A stretch of DNA of 64,000 bases from Siphlonurus alternatus. Lineage: Eukaryota > Arthropoda > Insecta > Ephemeroptera > Siphlonuridae. The translations under genes were made by a program, and so were the position numbers. The number at the start of each line of letters is the position of its first letter. Position 1 is the stretch's first letter. A model generated the notes under the pieces. It ran no database searches. It was not told the origin of the DNA and saw nothing but the letters and a program-made list of their open reading frames with translations. Positions 12,491 through 25,349 of the stretch are shown here, in pieces. The DNA is taken from positions 14,295,628-14,359,627 of the forward strand of contig OX463783.1 of the NCBI GenBank assembly GCA_949825025.1, written 5' to 3'.

Positions 12491-13580
12491 TCATTGAAAA
12501 TCTACAACTCTTTGAAACTGCAGTTCCATCAAATCAGTCAGGTGTAACTTTCATACTGTCTTTAAGTGTATTTGAAGTTACAATAAGTATTATATTACAA
12601 TATTAATACAAAATAAAGTAACATTTTCTTATAAAGACATTAAAAATATATTTAAAAGAGACATTTTAACATAACATTGTGAACAATATAAAATAATTTT
12701 TATATATATAAATAAATAAAAAAATTATACAGTAACATAGTATAAGAAAAGAAACTTATATTGAATATATTGTACAATATACATAAACAAGTTAAGAATA
12801 AACGTTGAAATAGATTAAAATCTAGAAACACATCGAAGCGAGAGCAAAGCGACAAAGCTTTATAAAGAAAACTTTAAAGCTCACAACTTTTAAATCAAGT
12901 GACAACTTGAAAAATGTGGTCGAAGTAAAACAAGATCGATTTGAATTGCAAATTGTACATACATGTATGTATACCTTTTATTTAAATATATATACATACA
13001 TATACGCAATTTCAATTATTGCAGTTTAAACCAATATAATATACTTACTTTTATTTAATTAAAATAATAGGAATGAAGTAATAATTAAAATAATTAAAAA
13101 AAATAAATAAACTAGATTTTATTTTATACAAAACAATTACTTGCGTCATTTGTCGTTCATTGTTTCACAGAGTAATCAGAAAAAAAAGACCGGTTTTTAT
13201 ACTTGTGATTGTTGTATTAAATTATAATTCATGAATTTATATTGTGTTATACAGTATGGTACATTTTCCTTGAAATATGCACAACATTTAATTATGCACC
13301 AATACATTTCTGTGTATTTCTACTGCAGTTAAATCACATACAAGTTGAACAATTAATAATTTAGTAATTAGTTACAGCCTTACAACAAATTTTCAATATA
13401 ATATACTAAGCGCTCTATACACTGAAAATATAATGATCAAATTTAAGGTTTTATTACATTAGGATCATCATTATTCAGATAAGTTTGTTGTAATGTTGAT
13501 TAAAATATACAGTATTATATTTGTGAGATACATCATGTAATTTCTTCTTCTAATTTTTCTCTCACTCTCTATTTTTGTAG
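12491..13580. other. AT-rich stretch leading into an acceptor
   Basis: No gene is seen. The final 45 bases become strongly pyrimidine-rich (TTCTTCTTCTAATTTTTCTC then CACTCTCTATTTTTGTAG) and form the 3' splice signal of the next feature. Confidence 0.45.
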
Positions 13581-13700
13581 AATTTGATATATACCACCAA
13601 GATCTGCACCGACGGCGGCTCCAGGCATGCAAACTCACGCCAAGACACCCCACTAAAGAATGGTCTCAGCGCTCGCCGTCGCGACCCTGATGCATTTTAA
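13581..13700 (+). CDS. Probable 3' terminal coding exon, product not recognised
   Basis: A very strong plus-strand acceptor, with a branch-like CTAAT and a pyrimidine tract ending TTTTTGTAG at 13580, precedes 39 open codons and TAA (phase 0). The product starts NLIYTTKICTDGGSRHANSR and ends ARRRDPDAF. The exon is about half G and C inside DNA that is roughly four-fifths A and T, and its codons favour C or G at the third position, like the MsrA and DNAAF4 exons. No domain is recognised; a basic C-terminal tail would fit many proteins. A second frame, offset by two bases, is also open for 34 codons from the same acceptor, so the frame is not settled. Upstream exons were not found in the window. 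Confidence 0.5.
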   Translation, partial: NLIYTTKICTDGGSRHANSRQDTPLKNGLSARRRDPDAF

Positions 13701-15204
13701 AAATTGAAAAAAGGAACTCACTACCATCAGCTAAATTAATGTTACTATAACATTTTTCTCTATATATGGGTTATTTTTAGTGTTAGTTTATCGTAAAAAC
13801 ACTCTGAAAATTGTAACAAATTTTTTTTCTGACATCATGAATTTTATTTCAGTAAAAAAATCTAAAATTAGTAAAGGTTTTAATTAAAATAGTATTATTT
13901 TAAATGAGGAATCTTTTGGCTTTATTCAAATCAATATATTTTCCACATTAATAAAAAATAGTTACTAAAATTAATCAACTAATTTTTTAGGTAAACAAAT
14001 TAACAATTATTTTTCTTTTCTTTCCAGTGCAGGGGAAAATATAATTCTATTTGTTCGTAGAAAAATGCATAGAAATCAAACAAATTGTAATTATTATATA
14101 GAATATTGTAATAATATTATACTCAATTATAGGTTAATAGAACACTCTTACATATATAACACGACCCTAAATCTACTATAATATAATATCATAAAACACA
14201 CAATTATTTAAAAAGTCATTTTAGCTATACTTTTTTTTGCAAAATTGAAAACATTATATACATAAAATATAAACATTATTTTTTAGCATCAAGCATGAAG
14301 AAAATTGTCTAGCTTATCTTGCACTCTTATAATAGCAATAAAATACAAATATAATACTACCGAAAATCGTGACTCTATGAAAATTATCTCTAATACAAAG
14401 TCATAAATTAAAAAGAATGTGACTCCAAAAATAATCAGAAGTCAGTATTTTTTTAAAAAGCTATCAACACTGCAACAAAAAAAAACTGTTACATTATAAG
14501 ATTTATATCTAGTTTAAAGTAATGTTTTTTTTAATGTTTAATAAAACTACTTAAATACTGATTAAACATAAGAAAAACACAAACATAAAATTAATATCTT
14601 CTTACATTACCATACGTTGCACTTTTTTTTTTTATTCCTCAAAATTATATACCGAAATATGTAGGTGATATGTAAAAAAAATATATATAGATAATTTTAG
14701 TAATTTGATATTATAAGCTACCAAAAAGATTTTTTTTTCTTCTTTAAAAAAACTCACATATATGCTTATAACAAAAAGTTAAATTTTTTCATGTTTTTGT
14801 AGTTGAAAAGGTTAAAGTAATATATCGTATTATTCAGTAGTATGTGTGTTAGCTTTAAAGGATGTAAAAATAAAATTTATTTGGGTGTCTTTTTAAATAC
14901 TTGTACTATACAAGGCTTCCGTTTTATTTTGCTTGCTTATGTAAAAAAAAAAAAAAATCGTTTTAATCAATCTTTATTGTATATATTTTTTTTATTATAA
15001 ATACAGTATATTATAAATGAGTAATAGCCATGAAATGTTGGCCACTTTTTTATATATATATATAATACAGACAGACAATTTTGTAAGGAATTTTTAGTTT
15101 ATCCTGTTCTCATTTTGCTATTTTACCTTCAATTTTTGCATTAAAAATGCAATTTTTTTCGTCAATGATTTGGTGCATTTTAGTGAATGAAAAGTTATAT
15201 TTTT

Positions 15205-15243
<39 letters not shown>

Positions 15244-18200
15244 TGAAACCAAAATATATTTTACAAACTCAAACAAAATACCTTACAAAAAACATACGAT
15301 ATCTGCGACAATATAGCAATGCCAACTTTTGCACGTAAAGAAATAACATTCATTTTCTCGTCCTATCAGTTCAATTAACACGGTTAAGTTTTTCGTTCTA
15401 ATATTATTTTAATTAAAATAAGCATGTTATACTTATTAAAAACAATTCCCTAACAAACTTCGTTTTTTAAACAATACATTAATACAATATACTTCAAATT
15501 TACAATATATATTTTAATAACAAATTAACAAAATGAATTTTTTAAATTTTATATTCATAAAAGCGTCTTTCTAACATTGAGCAAAATCATTATTTTCAAG
15601 TGAAGTTTCTTCCGATTATTATGAATCAAGTGTATGAAAATCTTCAAATAAAAACTTGGAATATATTCAACTTTACTTTTGTGAAAGATCTCCATAAATT
15701 CTAATGTTTATTCCAATTAACAGGCATGATACTAATTATGATTTTTAAAAAATTTAGTTTGCTTGCTTAAGGATTACTAATATTTTCAGCAGCATAATTA
15801 TTTAATAAGTGGAACAGACTAGTGTTGATCTCCTCGCATTTTCAATTTCCTTGTGTTCTGATATTACAAAATTGGAAAAAATGGGAAAGGTCTTTGAACT
15901 TTCTTTTCGTTGCTTTTCGGATGACGTCTCTTCCCCCCCCCCTCCCTAGGACAACTTATAAGCTATAACATGAACCTTAATCTACAGTGTATGAGAATGT
16001 TACTAATCTCTTTTAAACTTAAATAAATATTATGGAAATTATTTTTAAAATAAATGATGATTAAAGAGCGATTTGGATTAGAATGACATAACATGAATAT
16101 TTTTTAAACTAAACTTGTTTGAAATTTGTTATGTTAAAAAGAAGATTATGTTGTATATAATACTATATATGACACTTTTAGCAAATTGGTTTCATTTTTT
16201 ATAAGGTGACACATTTTGACTCCATTTATTATATTGACAAATAAAAATATATGCTAAAAAAAAAAAGTATGTTTCTTATATATTTGTTATAAGTATGAAT
16301 AATATAGGTTCAAATATTTCTAATATTTTTATTTAAAATTCATATTTAAAGATGTAGGGTTTATAATTTACATATATAAAATATAAATTTTAAAGTATAT
16401 ATTATATCTAGAGCTCCTATGAAATATATAACTCAATGATAATGAGAAATGTATATTATTTTTAAGTAAGTTAAAAAAAAGTGTATAAAAATTAAAGGAA
16501 TCAGCATGGATTCAAAATAGAAAAGATATTATTATAATTTAATCTATATTCTTTCAGATCAGATGAAAAAAAAGTGCAATTATTCTTCTAATATATGAGA
16601 TTTGTGTTATTCAACGGAGAGTTTTATTCTTTTCCACAAAAGGTATAAAAATTATAAAACAAACAATGTTTTACGCAATTTTAAACAGATACGTTTTAGC
16701 ATCACTTTAGCCTACATTTTTTAGTATAATCATATATTATATGGTATAATGTATACCATGTTTAGCCCCTGGTATTTATATAAATATGCATATAGTTGCA
16801 TGCCATGCTTAATACCCAATTTAACCTTGTAATTTTTGTCCCCTTATTTGTCTATTATAATTAAGATTCGACTAAAATGTATTTTATTTTATCAATAAAA
16901 TTAAACACCATATTATTTCTCATACTGTCTTTACAAAATATGATATAATACTTTTTTTTATATAAAATATTAACATTATTAACAAAATATTTATACTTAA
17001 AGATTTATAAAAGATAAAAGAGAGTAAATTTAAAAAGATTTAATTTTAAGATAAAATTGTGATTTTTTTTTTAAAGCAAAGAAATAATATGCATCTTTAA
17101 TAATATCTCACCATACTTCTTTACCTTTTATTATATTATATTGTATACACTTATGACCCTACGTAGGAGTAATACATAATTACCACAAGAATATACATAT
17201 ATAACATTTACTTATACTATATGTTATAGCTATAACATATTCACATTAAAATTTTCTCAGAAATTAAAAGAAAATACAACGTAAGATGCATTTGATGATG
17301 ATGATGATGATGATGCCATATTACAAAAGTAATCTATTGTTGTTTAATATCAAAAACATGTTTTAGTAAAAACACGTTAATTAAATTTAAATTTAATGAT
17401 TTTGATTAAATATATTCATTTCATTAAATATGTTAATGAGATAGTTTAATAATAGTTAAAAAGTTTTAAAAAAAAAATAAAAAATTATTATTCTAAATAT
17501 ATTCTAAACTGCAGTTTTTTTTATATATACTGCGATCGAGCTTCAAGGTGAAAAAGCAATGGAAATGGAAATAATTTTTAGTATTCTTGAAGTATTAGTT
17601 TTTTTTTTTAAACCGATATTTTTTTTTTTTTTTTTAATGAGAGCTAGTGTAGAAAGTTATGTTAATTTAACATTGTCATATTTCAAATTTCAATCTTTTT
17701 TATATTTTCTTAAATTTTACAGCATCATGGACGTCAAATTTAAAAAAAATATCAACCCTTTTTATATATAAAGTGAAAAATTTCTATTATTTACAATAAT
17801 ATACTCCAAAACAAGACTTCCTATATATGTATAGTATACTATATGTATAGTAGTAGCCTTGTTCTGACACATAGTCACATAATTATATATTAAATTTGTT
17901 TATTTTTCATTTTCAATTTTTCGTTTCCATTTTCTATAGTAAAACGATCATGCAAATTGTTCATACAAAATTAATTGCAAATGTTTATTTCCCATACAAT
18001 TATATCGAATGTTTTAAATAAAATTTTTAATTTATATTTCAGTTCAACTATATATATGTCTATCATTAAAAACATAATAATAAATGCATAATAAATTTGG
18101 ATCTTAAAGTTTCACCATAACATTAATATTTTGGCAAAAGTTCAAATTTTGAGGGAATATATAGGATATTTATTCTAGTTACCAAATTAATGAATGTATT

Positions 18201-20375
18201 TGAAAATACATAAGAAAATAACCATAAAAATCTTAATTTATTTAAAATACCATAACTACTGATAACAATTTAAGATTTAATATAAAATTTAAATTTTCTC
18301 AACAATATAATATTAAATATAAAATAAAACCAAGAAGAAATGAAACCTCCAAGAATTTAATTACATGTGGGATGAAAAGGATCGTATCTTTTTGTTCTCT
18401 CCTTTTTTAAATACCCTGAGGATATTATATATATATACAGTAGCTGAAAGCTTCTGTCTGTTGACCGTATTATATGAGCCTTTGAGGGTATTTGATTCAA
18501 TTGATTCATATCCTTTCACACTAAATCAATAGAAATTATTATCTTATACTAATCATTAATATTAAAACGACAAGCTGATTCTTGTATAATATTAATATAA
18601 GGGAGTGCTAGGACTGCTAGGTAGTTTTTAATGAGCAGTATTAAAGCTGGCACGTGCAAAGACTGTGTGTTCGTAGTGTGCTGATATAGACCATTTTAAT
18701 AAGAATTATTTAAGTTCCCTTAATTCAATATGTCTAAATTTTTAAAAAAATTATGACAAACAAATAATAATTAATTTTTATATAATATATTCATGAGTAA
18801 TTTTTCCCGTTGTGTAGTTTATAATTTTAATTTCCAAATTAAGTAAGATTTTTTTTATGATTATTATTAACAAATAAATATATTCAACAACATTAAAGAT
18901 GTTAAGTAAAAACTAGTGAAGTGTATTTACTTTGCACATCAAATAATGAAAACTTTTACTTATATATATTTTAGAAATCATTGATGCATGAACCTTTCTA
19001 TATATATTTAATATATTACTTTTCTTATACTGTATACGTAATGTCGGCAAAAAACAAACAGTAGCAAATAACAAAGACTTTATACAGTAGTCAAAGAGGG
19101 CAACAACTCTATGTTGGAATATTATAATAAAATAATAAAAATACAGTAGTCAATTTGATCAGTATATAATAAGTTTTGAATAGCAAATCGAATCATTCTT
19201 TATATATATATATATATATACAAGTCGGCAACTTTAATAAAATATCAACCATAATTAGGTGACTTTGCAATATCAATATAATAACTATACGCAATATACT
19301 TCTTTGATGTTATTTTTATTTAATATATATATAACTAATTATATATTATATTAATTTAGATATCAAATAATAATCAACCTTATATTATTGTACTAATTAG
19401 ATATATATATATATATTAATTAAGATGTTATTAATAATACTCGCACTGATTAAATCCATTCATTAATTATTATATTAATTTTTATATTATATACTTATAT
19501 ATTAATATTGATACATAAATAAGAATAATGAAAAATAATAATAATAAAAAAATTAATTGAATGAAGCATGTCAGATTAAAATAAAATCATTACAAATTAT
19601 TATTATTTGCAATATTCGGTACTGGCCGACAAATAAAATAGAACTTATATATGATTAATAGCCATCAGTTGAAAAAAAAAGTGTTTTTGTATATTTTTTT
19701 TTACTGACATTTAATTATGGTTCAATCTACAATCTGTTTTCTAGAACTTACATTGTAATTTTCTTTTCTGAACTCGTCTATATTATATATTGATTATATG
19801 TATTTGCCAAAGCTGTGAATACATAATGAGTCTGTCAGAAAAAAAAATTATAGCAGTGTAATATTAAAATGTAATTTTCAAAGAATTTTTTAATACTAAC
19901 AGATGGTATTCAGAGCATTGGTGAGTAATGGTATTTAGAATATATATTTTTTTATACATAGAAAATTATATAAAAACACAAGTTATATGACTATAAATGG
20001 ATCTAATCCGTAAAAGTGTAAATTATAGGGCATATAATAATAGATTAAATCGGTAATATGTGTTATTTTGTCTGTTACTTACCTTTTTTTTTTATAATAT
20101 ATATTTTTTTATTTAAAAAAATGTGTTGTTACTTATTTTTAGAATGACTGGTTTATTTTAAATGACCATTTGAGGGTATTTTTTTTATGTAAACTTAAGT
20201 TAAAATAAAATATATTAACGTTATTTTTAATTTTAACTTTGCCAGACACTATTTGCTAGTATGAACAAGAAACTTAATTCACAATCTTGAAGTTTTTTGT
20301 TTTCCACGAATGCAAAACCTTCATGTCATTTTTTTTCGGTATAAGAGCACCATTTTCATCGTTCTTTTTTTTTTA
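13701..20375. other. Long AT-rich gene desert
   Basis: Nothing supported as a gene. It contains poly(A/T) runs (for example 15207-15240), a GAT trinucleotide microsatellite near 17292-17314, short TA tracts near 19200-19220, and random AT-rich frames. A GC-rich run at 15935-15950 is a simple C tract. Confidence 0.5.
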
Positions 20376-20560
20376 GCTTTAATTTAAATCTTCTAACAGC
20401 CTCAAAATCAAAGGAAAAGACACTATGACGTCATAGTCATGCAACGTATTTTCCTATGCTTGTGTTTAAGCAAGACTATGACATCATAGAGTTTTGCAGC
20501 ACAATTTTAATGGTTTTAGAGGGTTGAAAAAAAAAAGAAAAATATTGACAATAACTCCTC
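20376..20560. mobile_element. MITE-like palindrome, family N
   Basis: Arms around CACTATGACGTCATAGTCAT and the mirrored AAGACTATGACATCATAG flank a short centre. Outer parts (TTCTAACAGCCTCAAAATC and GTTTTAGAGGGTTG) also pair weakly. Related copies lie near 42887-43090, 44850-45095 and 50295-50540. The ends are too diverged to place exactly. Confidence 0.55.
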
Positions 20561-23500
20561 GAGGTCGTTTATCTGAGTACATACAATAAAACAAAAAATG
20601 CAATGAAGTTTGTCCACTGTGCTGGCTATAGTATTGTACAGTATAGTTTTAAATTGTGTGGATTAATTTTTGCATTGGCAACGCATTCACTGTCAGGATA
20701 CGTTACAAGGTATTATTATACTTTATATTATGTATAATATATGTATTAATTGTTTTTTTATTCCTTAATTTTTCTACTTTTAATTTTATTTTTTGGTGTC
20801 TAGCTGATGTACCAGCATTTTATTAATTATTTGATAATTTCCAAAGAAAAAAAAAAAAAAAAAGGCACGAATAATAATGATTAAGTAAATTTAACACTGA
20901 TGCAAAGTGTCTTTTATTATAAATAATACATAATATTATATAATACTCTATATTATAATAAACAGATTCAACACAATAAAAATTAACGTTAAAAAAATAC
21001 GGAATTGCCATCTCATCATTAGCAATAAGGAACTAATATTAAGTTTTCAATAATATATTGTAAACAACATTAAAATTTAATATCTTGCCTTCTTATATAT
21101 ATATGCCTTTTATGGATTACATTTAAAATTATAGTAATGTTAAAATAGATGAATTTGCAAGAATCCTTATATAACTAAAATATTTAATATAGAATTTCAA
21201 GATTGGATTCAAATTTTTACTATATAAATTTTGTTCAAACTATTCACTATAATACGTTTACATGCATGACTATGTTGGATATTATGCATCATTTTTGAGT
21301 AACTATAATATTAGACGACGCGCGTCAACTAAACCAAGAAATTTTTTGTTGGCTTGCCCAATTACCTTTTGAATATCTCGATTATATACTCAGGAACAGC
21401 TGGTAATTTACTATCTGATTTAACTAGAGATGCCAATTCTTATATAGAGACAAAGAGGGAAAATATATTTTAGTAAAGGTATAAAGAAGAGAATAACCCA
21501 TAATCTAATATATATGCATCATATAATTAAAATATTACAGTGTCCCCACTTCCCCCATATGTAACTATAATACAATTATTTAAGTATCTAAAAACTGAAA
21601 TCTTCTGTATTAAATCAAATCCATACACTGCGTGACAACTGACGAGGTATATGCTATATTGACATGTACAAACAGTACACTTTGTCTCAAGCTAGGTGTG
21701 CGCGTGCAGATGGGTCGAACTTCACTCTTTTGATGCACTTTTTGGCACAGCATATAAACGGTATGCCTGATTTGCTATATCTCCATCAAGACACAAAGCG
21801 ATAGAGATTTTCAAATTTGAGGGAGACAAAGAGTATCCAATTTACTCCAAGAGTTTTTAAACATCCCAAAATCGTTCTAGTTTTTACCACGTACGGTACG
21901 CCTCCATGGACTGACAGCGCCCCTAAACTGAGCAGCGTTAAAATTCACGCTGTCCAGAGGTTAATTGTATTGCAGTTAATTAGCTGCTTAACGTACGTGA
22001 CATATTTTAATTGTCACTTAATCTTACACTAATTTATTTTAGTGATATATATATAATTAAATAAATTAATAATATATTAGTGTATAGTTACAACTTTAAT
22101 GTTACATAAAATAAAATAAAGTAATTATAATTTGGCCTGTTATAATGATTTTTTTTCATTATAATTATAATTAAATTAATTTTCATGTTTTAAAAAAGGA
22201 ACACCTTAGCCCTTCAAATATTTTTTATTTGATGATAACGCGACATCATAGCTAATAGAAAATAAATTTACACATTTTTAAATTAAATGTTTACATTAAA
22301 TTAATCAATGTAAATAAAATTTTCACCGGGGGAAACAACGAACTACATATCAGTTTTCATATTTAGAAACTGGATATATTTTATGAATTAACTTTCTTTG
22401 ATCTATTAGAGCATGTATTGTATTGTACTGCAAGACTGATGGGTCACTGCGAAATCAGTATTGAAAATTTCCCCGCATATATTTGTGTCTATTTAGTTTT
22501 AATTTGAAACTGTAGAGTACGCTAGTGCTCGGACAGAGTTGAAGAATTTTATTCTGAATTTCCGCGCTATTGCAGTAAATATTGTGATTGGTTCAAAGTA
22601 GTCATGTGACATAAAATCTGACATCTCATTGGTCTAAAATTTAAAAGGCAAACACACAACCAAAAACAGCTGGAAGAAGGGAATCCAAAGGAAATAAATT
22701 CCCGTTACATAACCAAAACAAGTGTAAGAATTTTAAGCAGGAAATCCGTGGCAGGTTTTTAATGTTAGGCGTGATACAAAAGGGTATAGTTGCCCTTAGT
22801 AATCGTATAGTGTTAATGGGAAATTCGAGTGCTTCGCTTGCTGTAAGATTCCTCATCTAATTTTCTCATTGTCATTTTCATTGTTCAATCGATATTTTGG
22901 TGCATAATTTTAGTCTAGAACTTTGACTTGGTAGTTACATAATTGTTTTTAAACTAATAATTTTATCTATATAATTGAAGATTACATAACTTTCTAAATA
23001 AAAAGGTAATTGATGTAATTCAAGTTGCACAAATAAAAGGCATGCATGCACTCAACATTTTTGCATAGAAATATCAGAGCTGTAGGTGCATGTCAGCAAA
23101 AAACTAATAATAAAATTGTTTACAATAATCGATTTTAAGTTTTAAATTATACCGGTATTCATCAGTCTAGTTAATGCTTTCTTTTGTGTAGATATATTTG
23201 CATATACATGTATTTAATATACATATATTATATAGGATTTTAAGATAAATGTTACACCCAAATCTAGAGCTCTGTCACTGTTTAAAGCCGGTTCACATAC
23301 ATGAAAGAAAAGCAATTGGAACAATTAAAGGAAGCAGAAAGTCAAAATGTGATTTTTCCTTGCTTGCATATTATTTGCTCACATGCTTTGCTTTTCCTGT
23401 AAACAGCGCCACCTGAAAGTAAAGGTGCCTAGTTTCGAGTTTAATGCTTTCGGATCTGCTTTTCTTGCTCTGCTGAGTATCTGAATGGGCCTTTATGTTG

Positions 23501-23913
23501 CTGCATGATTCGTGGAACAGGGCGAGACCTTTTACACTGCATGTACTTGAATGACAAGCTTCAACTTATAAATGCCGCAGCGCCGCATTCTGACATCGCT
23601 CCATAAGGTTTGTTAGGAGAAAAATCTTATTTATTTTTTCATTCAAATTCCATGCTGCACAAAATCTCGAATATTTTTTATGTCGTGTAAAGTGATCTTT
23701 CCCGTGGCTCATATGAATTATCAATCTTGCCCTGCATTAAAAAAACCGAAAAAAAATTAAAAACCAGGTACCGCTGGGTTAAAGGATAGGAAGCTTGATA
23801 GAACATGTCGTCGCGCGCAGTTCGCGCGCTAGATTTTCATTGGCTGAGAGAATTGTGTCGTCAATATTAAAGCTTCTCATTATTTGATCTTGTTTATATT
23901 GTTCTCCCATATC
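20561..23913. other. No gene recognised; scattered GC-richer blocks
   Basis: Two blocks stand out. At about 21655-21970 there is a mixed-composition stretch with small frames but no splice sites or motif. At 22500-23900 there are CCAAT-type boxes (GATTGGTTC near 22588, CATTGGTC near 22628, ATTGGCTGAG near 23840), a TATAAA-like CTTATAAATG near 23565 and a very CpG-rich CGTCGCGCGCAGTTCGCGCG at about 23810-23829. These could belong to the promoter and 5' untranslated region of MsrA, whose coding part starts at 25350, but no donor could be tied to it. Confidence 0.35.
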
Positions 23914-24106
23914 GATGCTGTTCCGCCCAAACAGCGAAGTTGCATCTGTTCATTTATTGAGAGTGGCGAAGTTAATCTGTTCAAAATTGCAAGTTCGCCA
24001 CTCTCCTATGCTGTTAGAATAGCAACTTCGCCACTCTCAAAAAATGAACAGATGCAACTTCGCCACTCTCAATAGATGCAACTTCGCCATTTAGGCGGAA
24101 CAGCAT
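23914..24106. mobile_element. Palindromic element with repeated GAGAGTGGCGAAGTT motif
   Basis: Ends GATGCTGTTCCGCC and GGCGGAACAGCATC are perfect inverted repeats, flanked by ATATC on the left and AATAT on the right. Inside, a 15-base unit GAGAGTGGCGAAGTT or its reverse complement AACTTCGCCACTCTC occurs several times (near 23961, 24018, 24056 and, partly, 23994 and 24080), together with GCATCTGTTCATT and its inverse. There is no coding capacity. A compound foldback element is the simplest reading. Confidence 0.7.
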
Positions 24107-24300
24107 CAATATATTGTACTAATGGCCAATGTGAGATGTCCAACTCTTACGTAATATTTCTGCAAGGTAGTGATTTTTGTTATCCATCATGAGAATACTG
24201 TATTAATTGGCTTCTAAATAATATACTGTAGTACGTACTGTACGTGATATATTGAAAATATATCTACTTTACATTAAAATATAAATTCCAAGATATACAT

Positions 24301-24482
24301 ACAGTATAACAGATTTTAGTTTACCTCTGGACAGTTCAGTAGACTAGACGGTGCCAGATACTATATCAGCCAATGAAAAGGCGGCCAGCTGACATTCTAG
24401 CCTTTTCATTGCCTGATATATCTGGCGCCATCTAGTCTACCGAGCTGTCTATAGGTTAACTATTAAGATCTGTTATACTGTA
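24301..24482. mobile_element. Palindromic MITE of about 182 bp
   Basis: The left arm, ACAGTATAACAGATTTTAGT and onward through GACAGTTCAGTAGACTAGAC, is mirrored on the right by GTCTACCGAGCTGTC and AGATCTGTTATACTGTA. The centre has GCCAATGAAAAGGC opposite GCCTTTTCATTGCC. Almost the whole element pairs with itself. Confidence 0.75.
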
Positions 24483-24594
24483 GGTACTGTATAAATTTTG
24501 TAAACAAGATTGAACATTTTACTATAAAATTATGATTAACTACCAAGTCATTGAATATGTATGCAATGAATTTGTGTCTGTTATTATCCTTTAA

Positions 24595-24974
24595 GGTAGA
24601 GATAACGCCAAACAGCTGTTCGACGTACTTCCCTTTGATTAACATGTAAACCTTAGCAAATTTACAAAAATTCTGAAATTTTTTTGAGAGATATATTATA
24701 ATAGTGCTTAAAAGCCATAGAAAAAATTTCAAAACAATTTAACGAGCCGTTTTTTTTTTTTTTAATTTTCAGCATAGGGCTTTCCCATGGAGAGACAAAC
24801 TAAGAATTTAATTTTAAAAAATCTGCTAGTTAAATTGTTTTGAAACTTTTTCTATGGCTTTTAGGCACTAATATCTGCCTCTCAAAAAAATTTCAGAATT
24901 TTTGTGAATTTGCTAAGGTTTAAATGTTAATCAAAGGGAAGTACGTCGAACAGCTGTTCGGCATTATCTCTACC
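24595..24974. mobile_element. TTAA-flanked MITE, family E copy 1 (380 bp)
   Basis: Flanked on both sides by TTAA (24591-24594 and 24975-24978), the target signature of piggyBac-type transposition. The ends are GGTAGAGATAACGCC and GGCATTATCTCTACC, and the arms pair over most of the element, including an AACAGCTGTTCG palindrome near each end. There is no open frame that could be a transposase. Copies 2 and 3 are at 47185-47562 and 48229-48627. Confidence 0.88.
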
Positions 24975-25349
24975 TTAACCTCAACCTCATCATTTCTCAT
25001 CCTGCTTAGATTAACACTTAATTAATGCTTACAAAATATCATATTAAATCTCATTGTCTGAGGTTGCGTTACTGCTTGAAACAGTTCTGATCAAATTTAA
25101 GCGATCTTTAATTTAGTTCTCAAACTTCAGAAACAAGGCCAGCTGATCAGCTGAATTGAAAACATACTTGAGGATGATTGAATGAAAAATATTTCAAATA
25201 ATTCAATGGCTGGATTTTGTTGAGAGCCAGTCAAAAACTTTAGGACGGTTCTCAAGCATTAATAGACCGCAGACTGTGTAATAAAAATAAAAAACAGTAA
25301 TAATAAAAAAATGTAAGATTTTGCTTCATGGTACATTTATGTCCAGGCA

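Noticed and set aside
13471..13653. 60-residue minus-strand frame
   Set aside because: Antisense to the plus-strand exon at 13581-13700, which has the stronger splice signal; no minus-strand acceptor of similar quality.
21817..22032. 71-residue plus-strand frame
   Set aside because: GC-richer than its surroundings but without splice sites, domain or clear start; kept only as an unexplained block.
22641..22856. 71-residue minus-strand frame
   Set aside because: No motif, no splice sites and no conserved pattern; the flanks look like regulatory or repeat DNA.
23940..24080. Spaced repeats resembling a CRISPR array
   Set aside because: Units occur in both orientations with irregular spacing inside a palindromic element in a eukaryotic genome.
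24463..24732. 89-residue minus-strand frame
   Set aside because: Overlaps two palindromic elements and has no motif.
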